NCBI GenBank assembly: GCA_949373095.1
Contig: CASIBY010000018.1
Coordinates: 62,001-126,000 of the forward strand
Source of the DNA: Candidatus Poseidoniaceae archaeon
GTDB taxonomy: Archaea; Thermoplasmatota; Poseidoniia; Poseidoniales; Poseidoniaceae
Direction of reading: 5' to 3'
Length of the DNA: 64,000 nt
Position numbers and translations under genes: made by a program. Positions 9,473 to 20,314 of this stretch are shown one piece after another (the first letter of the stretch is position 1; each line of letters starts with the position of its first letter). The notes beneath the pieces were generated by a model. It searched no databases. It worked only from the letters and a program-made list of their open reading frames with translations, and was not told the origin of the DNA.

Positions 9473-11754
9473 GACTCACTACGGATAGCATCTGCAGCGC
9501 AGATTGTTGCCATATTGACAATGTGTCGGACACCGTCTTGGCGCGCCACCAATTGAACAGGCCGGTCCATTCCTTCGAGGATTGGGCCCGTCATTTCAGC
9601 ATCTCCAAGTTCCTCTAACAATTTGTAAGCAATGTTGGCTGCTGCAAGATTGGGCAAAACCAAAACGTTGGCTGGACCTTCAAGATTCATGAACGGGTAT
9701 TCGTCTTGAACAAGGGTGTTGAGCGCCGTATCTCCTTGCATGGGGCCGTCAATAACCAATGAGGGGTCGAGTTCTCGAGCCATTAAAACGGCGTCCTCAA
9801 TGCGTTCACTTCGTTGGGCACGAGTGGAACCAAAGTTGGAAAACGATAGCATAGCAACCTTTGGAATGACACCAAACCGTCGAGCAACCTTTGCAGTCTG
9901 GACGGCAATCTCAGCGAGTGTTCTGCTGTCGGGATAGACGTTTACCGTAGCATCAGCAAGGAAAATCGTTCGTCCTTTGATGTTCATCATGTAACATCCA
10001 ATGATACAGTGACTGCCTTTTGATTTACCAATCAGTTGCAAAGGAGGACGTAGCACGTCAGCATAATTCCGGCTTACGCCGCCTACGAATCCATCTGCAT
10101 GACCCAATTGGACCATTTGACTTGCGAAATAAGGCCGGCTTTTGAGCAACCGTGCCGCATCCGGCCATGTGACTCCTTTGCGTTGCCTCCGTGCAAAAAA
10201 TGCATCCGCGTAGACGGTTTTACGTCGCTCATCGTATCTTGGGTCGAACCGTTCATACTCAAAGTGCAGACCCAATTCTCCAATCATTCGGTCAATGCGG
10301 TCAACAGGCCCGAGTAGAATTGGTAGACAGATCCGTTGTTCCGACAATTGTGCAGCAGCACGTAGAACGGCTTCGTTATCTCCTTCCGGGAACACGATTC
10401 GCTTGCCCTTCCCTTTGACTTGGTTGATGACTTGGCGCATGACGGAGTAGGACTCACCGAGACGCGATTCAAGTTCTTCCTTGTAGCGGTCAATGTCAAA
10501 ATCTTCAGCACTAACTCCGGTGATTCCTTCATCTACTGCTGCTTGTGCTACCGCAGCGGCTTCCCAAATCAAAACACGACGGTCAAAGGGCTTCGGTATG
10601 ATGTACTCGGGCCCATATTGCATGACTACACCGTCATAGGCTGCAGAGATGTAATCAGGAACTGGTTCTTTTGCAAGTTGAGCGAGAGCTTGAGTAGCCG
10701 CCATCTTCATGTTTTGAGTAATGTCTCGTGCGCGAACATCCAAGGCACCGCGGAAAATGTAAGGAAAGCCCAGTACGTTATTGACCTGATTCACGTAATC
10801 AGAACGCCCTGTAGCGATGATGGCATCCTGCCTGACTGCAAGGATTTCTTCGGGCAAAATCTCTGGACTAGGGTTGGCTAATGCAAAGATAATCGGTTTG
10901 TTAGCCATACTCTGGACCATGTCTTGGGAAACCAGTCCCCCTCGTGAAAGACCCAACATCACATCGGCGCCCTTCATGGCGTCACTGAGATCCCCCGGAG
11001 CTCGGTCATGAGCGAAGGGCGCTTTGTATTCGTTCAATTCACCTGCATCCAGTCGCTTCTTGGTGACGATACCTTGGCTGTCAACCAGCGTGATGTTCTC
11101 GATGCTCACTCCGATAGCGATGTAATGGTTTGCACATGCAATAGCGGACGCTCCTGCACCGATGACAACAACCTTCAGCGTGTTGAGGGCTTTATCCTGC
11201 AGTTCCGCCGCATTAAGAAGTGCAGCGGCTGAAATAATAGCGGTTCCGTGTTGATCGTCGTGCATGACGGGGACATCGGTCGCTTCTGCAATACGTCGTT
11301 CAATCTCAAAGCATTCAGGGGCTTTGATATCTTCAAGGTTGATCCCTCCAAATGTTTTGGAAATGTTGACAACTGTGCTAATGAATTCTTCAGGATCTTC
11401 GGTATCTACTTCAATATCAAAGACGTCAATTCCTGCAAAGGTCTTCAGAAGCAAGCCTTTCCCTTCCATAACCGGTTTACTGGCTAGTGCCCCAATATTG
11501 CCGAGTCCAAGGACTGCGGTTCCGTTGGAAATAACGGCTACAAGGTTGCCTTTTGACGTGTACTTGTAGGCATCTTCAGGTCGCGCTTCAATCTCCAAAC
11601 AAGGATAGGCTACCCCGGGGGAATATGCCAGGCTCAATTCGTGAGCAGTAGCGTGAGGTTTGGTCGGAACGACCTTGATTTTTCCACGTGGTTCTGCCTC
11701 GTGGTATTCCAGTGCTTCCTTGCGGAGCAATCGCTCTTTGGTTTCTCGTTCCAT
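9433..11754 (-). CDS. maeB: NADP-dependent malic enzyme with C-terminal phosphotransacetylase-like domain
   Basis: 773 aa; VAVISNGTAVLGLGNIGALASKPVMEGKGLLLKTFAGIDVFDIEV; C-terminal PTA-like domain GDTALN..., NVLVLPNLAAANIAYKLL. Confidence 0.95.
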   Translation of the reverse strand: MERETKERLLRKEALEYHEAEPRGKIKVVPTKPHATAHELSLAYSPGVAYPCLEIEARPEDAYKYTSKGNLVAVISNGTAVLGLGNIGALASKPVMEGKGLLLKTFAGIDVFDIEVDTEDPEEFISTVVNISKTFGGINLEDIKAPECFEIERRIAEATDVPVMHDDQHGTAIISAAALLNAAELQDKALNTLKVVVIGAGASAIACANHYIAIGVSIENITLVDSQGIVTKKRLDAGELNEYKAPFAHDRAPGDLSDAMKGADVMLGLSRGGLVSQDMVQSMANKPIIFALANPSPEILPEEILAVRQDAIIATGRSDYVNQVNNVLGFPYIFRGALDVRARDITQNMKMAATQALAQLAKEPVPDYISAAYDGVVMQYGPEYIIPKPFDRRVLIWEAAAVAQAAVDEGITGVSAEDFDIDRYKEELESRLGESYSVMRQVINQVKGKGKRIVFPEGDNEAVLRAAAQLSEQRICLPILLGPVDRIDRMIGELGLHFEYERFDPRYDERRKTVYADAFFARRQRKGVTWPDAARLLKSRPYFASQMVQLGHADGFVGGVSRNYADVLRPPLQLIGKSKGSHCIIGCYMMNIKGRTIFLADATVNVYPDSRTLAEIAVQTAKVARRFGVIPKVAMLSFSNFGSTRAQRSERIEDAVLMARELDPSLVIDGPMQGDTALNTLVQDEYPFMNLEGPANVLVLPNLAAANIAYKLLEELGDAEMTGPILEGMDRPVQLVARQDGVRHIVNMATICAADAIRSESYWDTLSDTSSKE

Positions 11755-11956
11755 ACGGACCCCTTATCCAACGGCAGGCACCTATGGTTTGAGTGTTGTG
11801 TGAGTCCTTGCTCATGAGATGCGATTCTTTGAGGCTAGGAGTCATGAGCGAAACCGATAATTATGCTTTATGAGCGCGATTTTGAGGCGATTTGTTGACT
11901 TATTGTATAGTCAAGAAGGAGCCCCTTTCAAATACCCTGAAAGTCCGGTGCGTCTT

Positions 11957-14900
11957 ATGAATCCAACCCGAAGGGCTGTGAACGACTCTCGAGCGGCTGG
12001 CCGCGCCCTATCGATGGTGCTGCTGATGGTGCTCATGTCAATGGCGCCATTGCTTACCCTTCAGACGGTTTCGGCTCATGCTGAACCCAGTGGAGTAACA
12101 TGGCCGCTGGAGGGAAGTAACGACACCGGGTGGGTGACCCTCGATGCCATCGGAGCAAACGACTCGGGTAACGGTGCTCAAGCAAGCGCAGATTGGAATC
12201 TGAGTTTTGCGCCCGGGGCCGAATTATCTAACGTCACGCTTGAAATTCGAGTGAGTGGAGAAGATGGAATGGTGATTGAAGGGCCGCTGCTTGCTGTTGA
12301 TGGAATGGGAACAAGTCTGTTTGACTGGTCCGGTTCCGGCATGCTGGGTGAATCCAATCAGTTTGACAATGGTGCCGTGTACGAAGGTCGTTTGAATCCG
12401 AACAGCAATTCGGATGCAGGTTGGACATTACCCTCTGATGCTGAAATTACAGAAATGGTCATTCAAGCCCTTGCTCCCGTTGACCCTGCGGTATCACTAC
12501 GTCCAGTTGAATCCGTCATCCACGACTATGCGGTTCATCCTGAACTTGGATTCATGTATATCGCAGTGAACGATGATCTTCTCATGCTTGATGTCAACGC
12601 GAACCCCATCGTCATTGATATGATGGAATTTACGAATTATTTGGGCATAGATGAAATGGTCGTTGATGCAAACAATGGCCTCCTTCATCTCCTTGCCGGC
12701 GACGGCACAATGCATGCGTTATCTTTGGATAATTCAAGCTTCCAACCTGCCCTACCATCTCTCACAGAATCGTTTGATACCTTCATACTAACAACGAGCG
12801 GTGAAGTCTTCGGAGCTGACGCTAGTGGAGTTTCACAGTGGGACGGTGTCGGTTGGAACAGCGTTCAAACAACCAATGCAGGAACGATCATTCCGGAAGC
12901 GGCTACAACCATGATTGAAGTCAATGGTGTCCTCTACACTGCGTTTGAAGGCGCTGGAGTATACAGATACGACTTGACAACAAACGCTCCGCTCTCGTCT
13001 TGGAATACCGGAAATACGCTTCATTCCGATGATGTTACAACACTGGCTGTTTCTGGAAACCAACTCCTGTTGGGCTCGTCCGATAACGGTCTTGCTCGAT
13101 TTGATTACTCGGCCGGCTTCTGGCTCTCCACATGGACTGCCTCGAATTGGCTTGACAGCAACGATATCGCCGGCCTTGCAAGAGTTGGAGATAACCTCTT
13201 TATTCTCAACGGTCCATCCCTCCATGTCTACAATACTACGAATGGAATATTCTCCACCACATACGCACTCTCTGACTTCGGTTTGCAATCCGAGCCCGAG
13301 GCAATGATGGTATGGGCCAGCCTCGGTCAAGCCTCACCAAGTCAAACAGGGTTGCTTATCAGCGACGGAGAAGGAACACTCGCACATTTGACCCCCGGAA
13401 ACAACCCGATATTGGAAGGGAACATCATGCTCTCAAGTGGACCCACTACGGACGAAATGGGCCTCATTGAGGAGATCAACGGAATCCTTTACATCACAGG
13501 TAACGATGGAACTGGAATCAACCGATTCGACATAGGCAATACGCTTTGGTTACCATCTTGGCCGTTGGCTGATGATGTACAGGCCATGGGCTCAGATGGG
13601 ACGGATTTGTTCCTTGCAACGTCCAACAGCACTGTTGTCCAGCACTCATCTTCAGGTACCGTCCTAAATCAGTGGAACGGACAAGGCTGCTGGGCAACAG
13701 GCTCTGATTTCCTGAGTCTTGACATGAATGCGGATTCAATCGTGGTATCGTTGGAGAACGGTGGGTTTGCAATCATCAATCGTTCACAACCGCAACAATC
13801 TGCATCCTCATGTATCGGTTACGACACTACCAACGGAGTTCCTTCATCCCTTCTTGGAGATGTTGTCCTCAACGGTGGGAGGGCTTATGTGGCTACCGAA
13901 GACAAAGGTATTCTTCGCTATGATATCACCAACGATTCATGGCTAACTCCGTGGGGCTCAACCGGAATTAACGGTGTAAGTTATGCTGGTGTTGCCATGG
14001 TTGGCGACATCCTTCACCTTGGCCTTCAAGGGTACGGCGTTGTCCGAAAGGACATTTCAACTGGAGAGATCCTTGCACCAATTCTTGCTAGTGGGCGGAA
14101 TGCTCCTTTACCAAGCAACCAAATCTATGCGCTTGCAAGTGACGGTTACAACCTCTATATTGGTACGCAACAAGGTGCTCGAAAATGGGACGGAACACAA
14201 ACGACAAGCTTCGGCCAAGGGAGCAGTTGGCAAACCCGTCCAACGCAATTCTATGACTTTGCAGTTGATGCAAGCATCTCAGGAGGTTTCATCTACGCAG
14301 GTACCAACATCGGTGTATGCAAGTACAGCATTGCAACGATGGGCGTCAGTGATTGTCAAAACGTCTACGATGGTATGCCCAACTGGGCTACCTACAGCGT
14401 GAGTTACGACAGCAACTATGTCTATGGAGGCACTACATCGGGAGTCGGGCTCATCACAAAATCAAACTTCCAACATGACTACAATTGGGGAGAAGGCACC
14501 CAAACAGAAAATGCTGTTGTGGAAATCATGGGAGATATAGCCTACATCGGCACCGATGGTCTAGGCGTCCTGCGTTACAACATCACCTCTAACGAATGGC
14601 TCACGCCGTTCACCGAAGACAACGGTGTTCTCGACGGTGGAAATGATGATGTTACTGGAATGGTTGCAGATATCCGTCAAAACCTACTCTGGGTCGGTGG
14701 AAGTGATGGGTTCCAACTCATCAACGTCACCACCGGAGGCGAGGCTTACGACATTGAGAAATCAGACAATCTCTACAGCGCTAATGGAGATCCGTATGGC
14801 ATGATTATTCATAACAACATCATGTATTATCATTCACTTACCGCTAGTGATGAAGTAAGTCGTCTTGACGTATTTAACCTCACCAATCTAGGCAACATTG

Positions 14901-17900
14901 ACATCGGCTCCCAAGTAGGTGAAAACGGTGGAGATATTGTTGGTATGGATTTAGTTGGAGACATTCTCATGACCAGTGTCGTATCTCCTCAATGGTGGAA
15001 TTCTGACGGCTCAGGCGGTATTGGAATGTGGAACACTACAAGCAATTCTTTCGAAACCAACATCCTCCCAACAGGTTCAGTTGACAGAGTTACTTCGTAC
15101 CGTTCAGCCACCGGGAACACATGGGTGTCTTGGGGTGAACTCAAACTTGACCTTTATGCTCCAAACGGAACCCTCGTCAACTCTTGGGATAACTACGAAC
15201 TTCCAATTCGCGGCATAGTAGAATATGATGGTCATGTCCTCTTCGCAGCCGAAGATGGAGTTCATCGCTACAATGAAACCTCCAACCAGTGGGCCGCAAA
15301 ATGGACTGCAGGAAACGGACTTCCAACCAATGCAGGAACAATATTCTACGAGCTGTGGACGGACGGTTCCAACCTCGCTGTTGGAGGAGCACGGTTCCAA
15401 GGATGGGGTGGATTCGCTGAGGGAATTATTTCTCTACGTGACAGCACTGGCGCCTGGTCGTCGTACGCAGCCGACTCATACACAAATATTCCAAACGGAT
15501 ATCCAATTTCAATGGAGATATGCGGTGGAGCACTCAACATTGCCATGTTCAACAACAACGGTGGAATTGCCCGCATCGACCTTCAAAATCAAACCGTACT
15601 GTCAGGATTTGACCGCTCACAACTCGACGGAACTTCCCCAGCGTCCGTGACTTGCGACTCCTCGGACACCCTCTACATCGGATACTATAACGACGATCAA
15701 CCCATTTCCAAATACAGTTTTTCCACAAGCTCATTCCTTGCAAGTTTGACAACAACGAGTCACAACTTACCAAGTGACCGTATCTGGTACGATTCTCTCG
15801 CTCACGCAAACGGGCAACTTATCGTTGGCCACGGTATTGGTAACTCGGGCTCTAATCTCATCGGCGGAGGATACTCCGTGATGTCGTCAAACGGTGCAAC
15901 GACCACTCAAGCCAACGTGCAAAGCGGTGGTTCATCTGTAACCTCCTTCCAATGGCTTGGAGGCACAACAGGCTGGATGATGGGGCAAGCTGGCGGTTCA
16001 TCAGGCTACAGTCACGTCTCAACACTGTCCACACTCGGCATGCAGAAAGTCGTCGACCTCCCAGGCCTTGTTAGTGGTCAGATTACAGCAATGGCTGGAA
16101 ACTCAACTCACATTTGGGCCGCAACAGGCGGTCAACCAGCCCAAGGCCAATTCTCAGGCAACGGCGCTGGCCTCCTTCAAGGAACCTTCCAGCCCAATGG
16201 TGATGTTCAGTGGGAATATGGGTGGACTATGGCTGCGAACTCTCGCGCTACGGATTTCTACCTTCAAGGAGACCAACTCTACATTGCAAGCAATCCTACA
16301 GGATTGATGAAGCTCGATGTCCTCAATAAGAATCTAGCTTCAATTACCGGCTCTCTTCACGACAAATTTGACCAAATGGAACTCTACAACAATCACCTCG
16401 TTATCGGTTTAGCCGGTGAAGGAGGAAGCCCTCCTGGCGTCCAAACCTTCGACCTCAATACGCAACAGTTTGACGGAGGACGGCTTATCGCAGGCCTGCC
16501 ATCCAATATTGTCAACGGATTTGACGATTCAAGCAACATCATGTACATCGGAACAAATGGTGGGCTTGGTCGGTTTAACATCACAACAGCAACAAACGAT
16601 TGGATGGATTCAGTAACGATCAACAGCGGCCTCCAAGACAATGTCATTGAAGACGTTCTAGTAATCGGAACCAATGTCTTCCTCGCTACCCCGTCTGGAC
16701 TGATCATTTGGGATGAAATCACTGAAACATCCACTCTCATGGACACATCTGACGGACTGATGGCTACCTCCACATGGGGCCTCACCAAGATACCCGTTGG
16801 ACAAATGGCACCGGCCCCTGTTCTTGTCCTGAGTCACGATGGTCGCGGAGCAGACCGTCCCGGTGTTACGATGATTAACGTCGGAACCATGCAAGTCATC
16901 TCAACCCACAGGTTTGACCAATTACCATCCAACACTGTGACCGCCCTAACTGGCGATTGGTGGGGCTTACACATTGCAACTGATATCGGCCCAATGACCC
17001 ACTGGAATTCTTCTGATACAATGTTTGAGGACGGTTTGGCATCCTATCAAACTCCCACTTGGCCGGTTGAAGGAATGATGAGCAACGGCGACGAACTCAT
17101 CGCATTCAGCAGTTCTTCGGCTACGCTAAGCGAATCAAGAACAAACAGCCATGCACGACTCACATCATTCAATCAAGGCGACATCGTTGATGGAATCGTA
17201 ACTGGGTCTCATGTATGGCTCACAACAACGGAAGGATTGGTTGGATGGCAGACTAACGGCCAATATACTGAGGTTGATGATTACACAATGAGAAGAGCCC
17301 ACCCTCTCACCGTCCGAGCCCTCTCAAACTCTCAGGGAACAGGTGGTTCAGGCCTCAATATCACGGACATGACACATCCTGGCGTTGACATTCCCTTGGT
17401 GGACCCAACCGCGCCCTTCGCTCTCGACGCCACCAAAGGAAGTGCTGGCCCTCATGGAATCATGTTGCAAAAGGTCCCTCTTGTGTTCACCTCTTCCGAA
17501 AACGGTGCGGCGATATGGGCTCGTTCAATGTCGGTAAAATACGATGCAACCGTCGACCTCAGTCAAGACCCGAATCTCGGTTCAACGCTTCAATTAGCTC
17601 TTGATAACGGATTGCTTTACGACAATACTCGCCATGTTAAACTCCGGCTCTATTCACCGTCAAACGGTTCGATGGAAGCCAGAATTACCTACGACTACAT
17701 TCGCACTGACACACCTGTTGACATGGAAGGTCTTGTTGACCGTCCTGATGACGGCGGAAGTACATTGACCGCATCTTGGTCTTTGGTCCATGACGAGGAC
17801 TTCTCACGATACCTCATTTTCCTCAATGAAGGCCCGTGGGCTACCGCACCGAACGAGCTTGCTTTGATGGGACAAACACCCGACAAGGCAGTTTCCCTTC

Positions 17901-20305
17901 ACAGTCGCCTCGGGGCTGACATTGAAACTGCAAATGGACAACCCATCAAGGACGGAACGGATTACTACGGCGTTATCGTGGTTGAATATACCGACGGACG
18001 ATGGGGAGAAGTCTCTGCTCCGTTTGGCCCTGCATCATCTTCAGATGAAATTCCAAGCGCCCCGCTGTGGGCAACTGCAAGCGCTATGGGGAGCAATGGA
18101 GAAGATGGTGACCTTGAACTTGAATGGGCCCGGTGTACGGCTCTTGACCTTGCTAGGACCAATGTATACGTCTCAACAACAGTCATGACCGACGCATTGG
18201 GGCTGTCAGTGGAAACCTCCTATCTTCCGAACCAAGGAAATCAAAGCATCCTGTCGCTCGCACCAGCAGTTCCTGTTTGGATCGGGTTCACCTGTGTTGA
18301 TGAAGCGGGACAAGAAAATCTCTCTGATGTCACGATTGTCGGACCAGTCGTTCCAACCGGTGAGCTCAACGATAATCAAGCCCCTGAACCAATCGAAGGC
18401 ACCACTGCCGCAGATATTCCTGAGGATGAAGGCGGGCGCATTTCCGTAATGTGGAACCAAAGTTCAGCTGAAGATTGTGCCTTTTACACCGTATTCATGA
18501 AACTGGGTGGAGATTCCAGCAATGATGGTATCATTGGAAATGTCGATGGGTTTTCCCAAGCAGCCGTCATCAACTCTTGTGAAGATACAGAGACTACAAT
18601 CACCTCCCTTGATGGGGTGCCCTTGATCGACGGCCAGATCTATTCCCTCGGTGTCGTTGCTTACGATGTGTGGTTGAATGGGAATATCGACAGCGTACGA
18701 ATCGTCACGGCCACGCCTTTCCAGAACATCATCGGGTCAGGTAGCGCACCTGAGCGAATCTCATCTCTACTTGCCTTTGACCACGCAAACGATGATGGAA
18801 CATCTATCGATGTCGTCTGGACGCCTTCTGGCGCAGATGATTTCGCTTCCTATACCGTGTGGGTTGCAAACCAACCTGTAGATGACCTGGCTTTGGCTTA
18901 CGCCACCTTTGGAACAAATCCAGATGTATGTGGTTGTTTCACATTCAACAAGCAATGGATTGATGAACGAACAAACTCAATTGAACTCACCATTTCAACA
19001 GCATTGTACGGTGATTCGACGTTAACAGCATCTACGCCTCAGTTAATTCAGCCCGATATTGAACTCTTTGTGGCTATAACCGTTCATGACCTCAAAGGAA
19101 ACGTACATCTTACGGACCTTACTCAGGCAACGGTCACACCGATTGACAACATCAATGACAACACAGCTCCTGACCGATTGACTGACCTGGAACTAACTGA
19201 CCGTCCTAACGATGACGGAAGCGCTCTTCTTCTTGACTTTGAACTGTCAACTGCAGATGATATTGCCTACTATGAAGTCTATGCGGCTACCTTTGAGTTC
19301 AATGCTGCAAATCCAAATGGCCAAGCCTTGACTGCCATAGCCACCTTGGACAGAAACCCTTCACTTCCACTCACCATTGATATCGTTGCTGGAGACACTC
19401 CTGTCATTCCTGGCCAAGATATCTGGGTCGCTGTTGTGGCAGTTGATACTTCGGGTAATGCGCACACAACTGACCTAACCGTGGCCAAAGCTCAATCTAT
19501 TGACGACGGAGTTACGGATCCTGGGAACTACCTCCCGGACATTGAATCTGTTACCGCTACGTGGGACATGGAGACCAATATCTTCGTTGAATGGGACCAC
19601 TCGACCGATGCACAAGTTCGTGGCTACCATGTTTACATCTCCGATTCCGCCTTTGAAGACATTACAGATGCGACAATGGTTGGCGATGTCAAGGCATCCA
19701 ATTCGTTTTTGATTACCCCAAGCCTGTTTGAAGAACTTGACAACAAAAGTGCATGGTATGTCGCTGTAACTCCGTATGATGAAAGCCTCAGCAAGGAGAC
19801 CGTCACCACGTTCAAACTGAATGCACTCGGCGATGACGGGAAAGGGTCTGTGGATGGAGATGATTCTGGACAATTGTCGCTTGAATCACTTCTTAGTGGA
19901 CCGAATTTGATCGCTGCTGGAATGCTCATCATCGTCTTGCTCTTGGCCGTACTTGTTGTTCGCTCGAGAGGAGGCAGTAATCGCCGCTCAAAGAGTTGGG
20001 AACTGCAAGAAGCAACATGGGGCATCCAAGACCAAGGCTGGGGAGACACTCCCGGCCAGGCCCCTCCTGCACCGGCCACACCTGCTCCTGCTGCAGCAGA
20101 AGGTGTTTCTCAGCAACAAGCGACTGACATCTACGCCGCTGCAAACCAAATCCAATCGAACAATTACGGACGCACAGAATACCAATCAGTTCAGCCGGTA
20201 TTACAACCACAAGTTCGTACTGATGTGCTGGATGACCTCTTGGGTGGACAAACTCCACCAACTTCGCCACAAATTGATACATCGTTCCTTGATGATCTTC
20301 TCTGA
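11957..20305 (+). CDS. Giant secreted/membrane-anchored beta-propeller and Fn3-repeat surface protein
   Basis: ~2780 aa; signal-like N-terminus, many ~40-50 aa blade repeats (LLLGSSDNGLARFDYSAG..), several Fn3-like units with RPNDDGS motif, C-terminal TM helix IAAGMLIIVLLLAVLVV and cytoplasmic tail; alternative start 11870. Confidence 0.9.
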   Translation: MNPTRRAVNDSRAAGRALSMVLLMVLMSMAPLLTLQTVSAHAEPSGVTWPLEGSNDTGWVTLDAIGANDSGNGAQASADWNLSFAPGAELSNVTLEIRVSGEDGMVIEGPLLAVDGMGTSLFDWSGSGMLGESNQFDNGAVYEGRLNPNSNSDAGWTLPSDAEITEMVIQALAPVDPAVSLRPVESVIHDYAVHPELGFMYIAVNDDLLMLDVNANPIVIDMMEFTNYLGIDEMVVDANNGLLHLLAGDGTMHALSLDNSSFQPALPSLTESFDTFILTTSGEVFGADASGVSQWDGVGWNSVQTTNAGTIIPEAATTMIEVNGVLYTAFEGAGVYRYDLTTNAPLSSWNTGNTLHSDDVTTLAVSGNQLLLGSSDNGLARFDYSAGFWLSTWTASNWLDSNDIAGLARVGDNLFILNGPSLHVYNTTNGIFSTTYALSDFGLQSEPEAMMVWASLGQASPSQTGLLISDGEGTLAHLTPGNNPILEGNIMLSSGPTTDEMGLIEEINGILYITGNDGTGINRFDIGNTLWLPSWPLADDVQAMGSDGTDLFLATSNSTVVQHSSSGTVLNQWNGQGCWATGSDFLSLDMNADSIVVSLENGGFAIINRSQPQQSASSCIGYDTTNGVPSSLLGDVVLNGGRAYVATEDKGILRYDITNDSWLTPWGSTGINGVSYAGVAMVGDILHLGLQGYGVVRKDISTGEILAPILASGRNAPLPSNQIYALASDGYNLYIGTQQGARKWDGTQTTSFGQGSSWQTRPTQFYDFAVDASISGGFIYAGTNIGVCKYSIATMGVSDCQNVYDGMPNWATYSVSYDSNYVYGGTTSGVGLITKSNFQHDYNWGEGTQTENAVVEIMGDIAYIGTDGLGVLRYNITSNEWLTPFTEDNGVLDGGNDDVTGMVADIRQNLLWVGGSDGFQLINVTTGGEAYDIEKSDNLYSANGDPYGMIIHNNIMYYHSLTASDEVSRLDVFNLTNLGNIDIGSQVGENGGDIVGMDLVGDILMTSVVSPQWWNSDGSGGIGMWNTTSNSFETNILPTGSVDRVTSYRSATGNTWVSWGELKLDLYAPNGTLVNSWDNYELPIRGIVEYDGHVLFAAEDGVHRYNETSNQWAAKWTAGNGLPTNAGTIFYELWTDGSNLAVGGARFQGWGGFAEGIISLRDSTGAWSSYAADSYTNIPNGYPISMEICGGALNIAMFNNNGGIARIDLQNQTVLSGFDRSQLDGTSPASVTCDSSDTLYIGYYNDDQPISKYSFSTSSFLASLTTTSHNLPSDRIWYDSLAHANGQLIVGHGIGNSGSNLIGGGYSVMSSNGATTTQANVQSGGSSVTSFQWLGGTTGWMMGQAGGSSGYSHVSTLSTLGMQKVVDLPGLVSGQITAMAGNSTHIWAATGGQPAQGQFSGNGAGLLQGTFQPNGDVQWEYGWTMAANSRATDFYLQGDQLYIASNPTGLMKLDVLNKNLASITGSLHDKFDQMELYNNHLVIGLAGEGGSPPGVQTFDLNTQQFDGGRLIAGLPSNIVNGFDDSSNIMYIGTNGGLGRFNITTATNDWMDSVTINSGLQDNVIEDVLVIGTNVFLATPSGLIIWDEITETSTLMDTSDGLMATSTWGLTKIPVGQMAPAPVLVLSHDGRGADRPGVTMINVGTMQVISTHRFDQLPSNTVTALTGDWWGLHIATDIGPMTHWNSSDTMFEDGLASYQTPTWPVEGMMSNGDELIAFSSSSATLSESRTNSHARLTSFNQGDIVDGIVTGSHVWLTTTEGLVGWQTNGQYTEVDDYTMRRAHPLTVRALSNSQGTGGSGLNITDMTHPGVDIPLVDPTAPFALDATKGSAGPHGIMLQKVPLVFTSSENGAAIWARSMSVKYDATVDLSQDPNLGSTLQLALDNGLLYDNTRHVKLRLYSPSNGSMEARITYDYIRTDTPVDMEGLVDRPDDGGSTLTASWSLVHDEDFSRYLIFLNEGPWATAPNELALMGQTPDKAVSLHSRLGADIETANGQPIKDGTDYYGVIVVEYTDGRWGEVSAPFGPASSSDEIPSAPLWATASAMGSNGEDGDLELEWARCTALDLARTNVYVSTTVMTDALGLSVETSYLPNQGNQSILSLAPAVPVWIGFTCVDEAGQENLSDVTIVGPVVPTGELNDNQAPEPIEGTTAADIPEDEGGRISVMWNQSSAEDCAFYTVFMKLGGDSSNDGIIGNVDGFSQAAVINSCEDTETTITSLDGVPLIDGQIYSLGVVAYDVWLNGNIDSVRIVTATPFQNIIGSGSAPERISSLLAFDHANDDGTSIDVVWTPSGADDFASYTVWVANQPVDDLALAYATFGTNPDVCGCFTFNKQWIDERTNSIELTISTALYGDSTLTASTPQLIQPDIELFVAITVHDLKGNVHLTDLTQATVTPIDNINDNTAPDRLTDLELTDRPNDDGSALLLDFELSTADDIAYYEVYAATFEFNAANPNGQALTAIATLDRNPSLPLTIDIVAGDTPVIPGQDIWVAVVAVDTSGNAHTTDLTVAKAQSIDDGVTDPGNYLPDIESVTATWDMETNIFVEWDHSTDAQVRGYHVYISDSAFEDITDATMVGDVKASNSFLITPSLFEELDNKSAWYVAVTPYDESLSKETVTTFKLNALGDDGKGSVDGDDSGQLSLESLLSGPNLIAAGMLIIVLLLAVLVVRSRGGSNRRSKSWELQEATWGIQDQGWGDTPGQAPPAPATPAPAAAEGVSQQQATDIYAAANQIQSNNYGRTEYQSVQPVLQPQVRTDVLDDLLGGQTPPTSPQIDTSFLDDLL

Positions 20306-20314
20306 GGCGAAGGA

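Noticed and set aside
12833-13330. Antisense ORFs (e.g. 165 aa) across the giant surface protein gene
   Set aside because: Frame shadows of a long repetitive CDS; no family resemblance.
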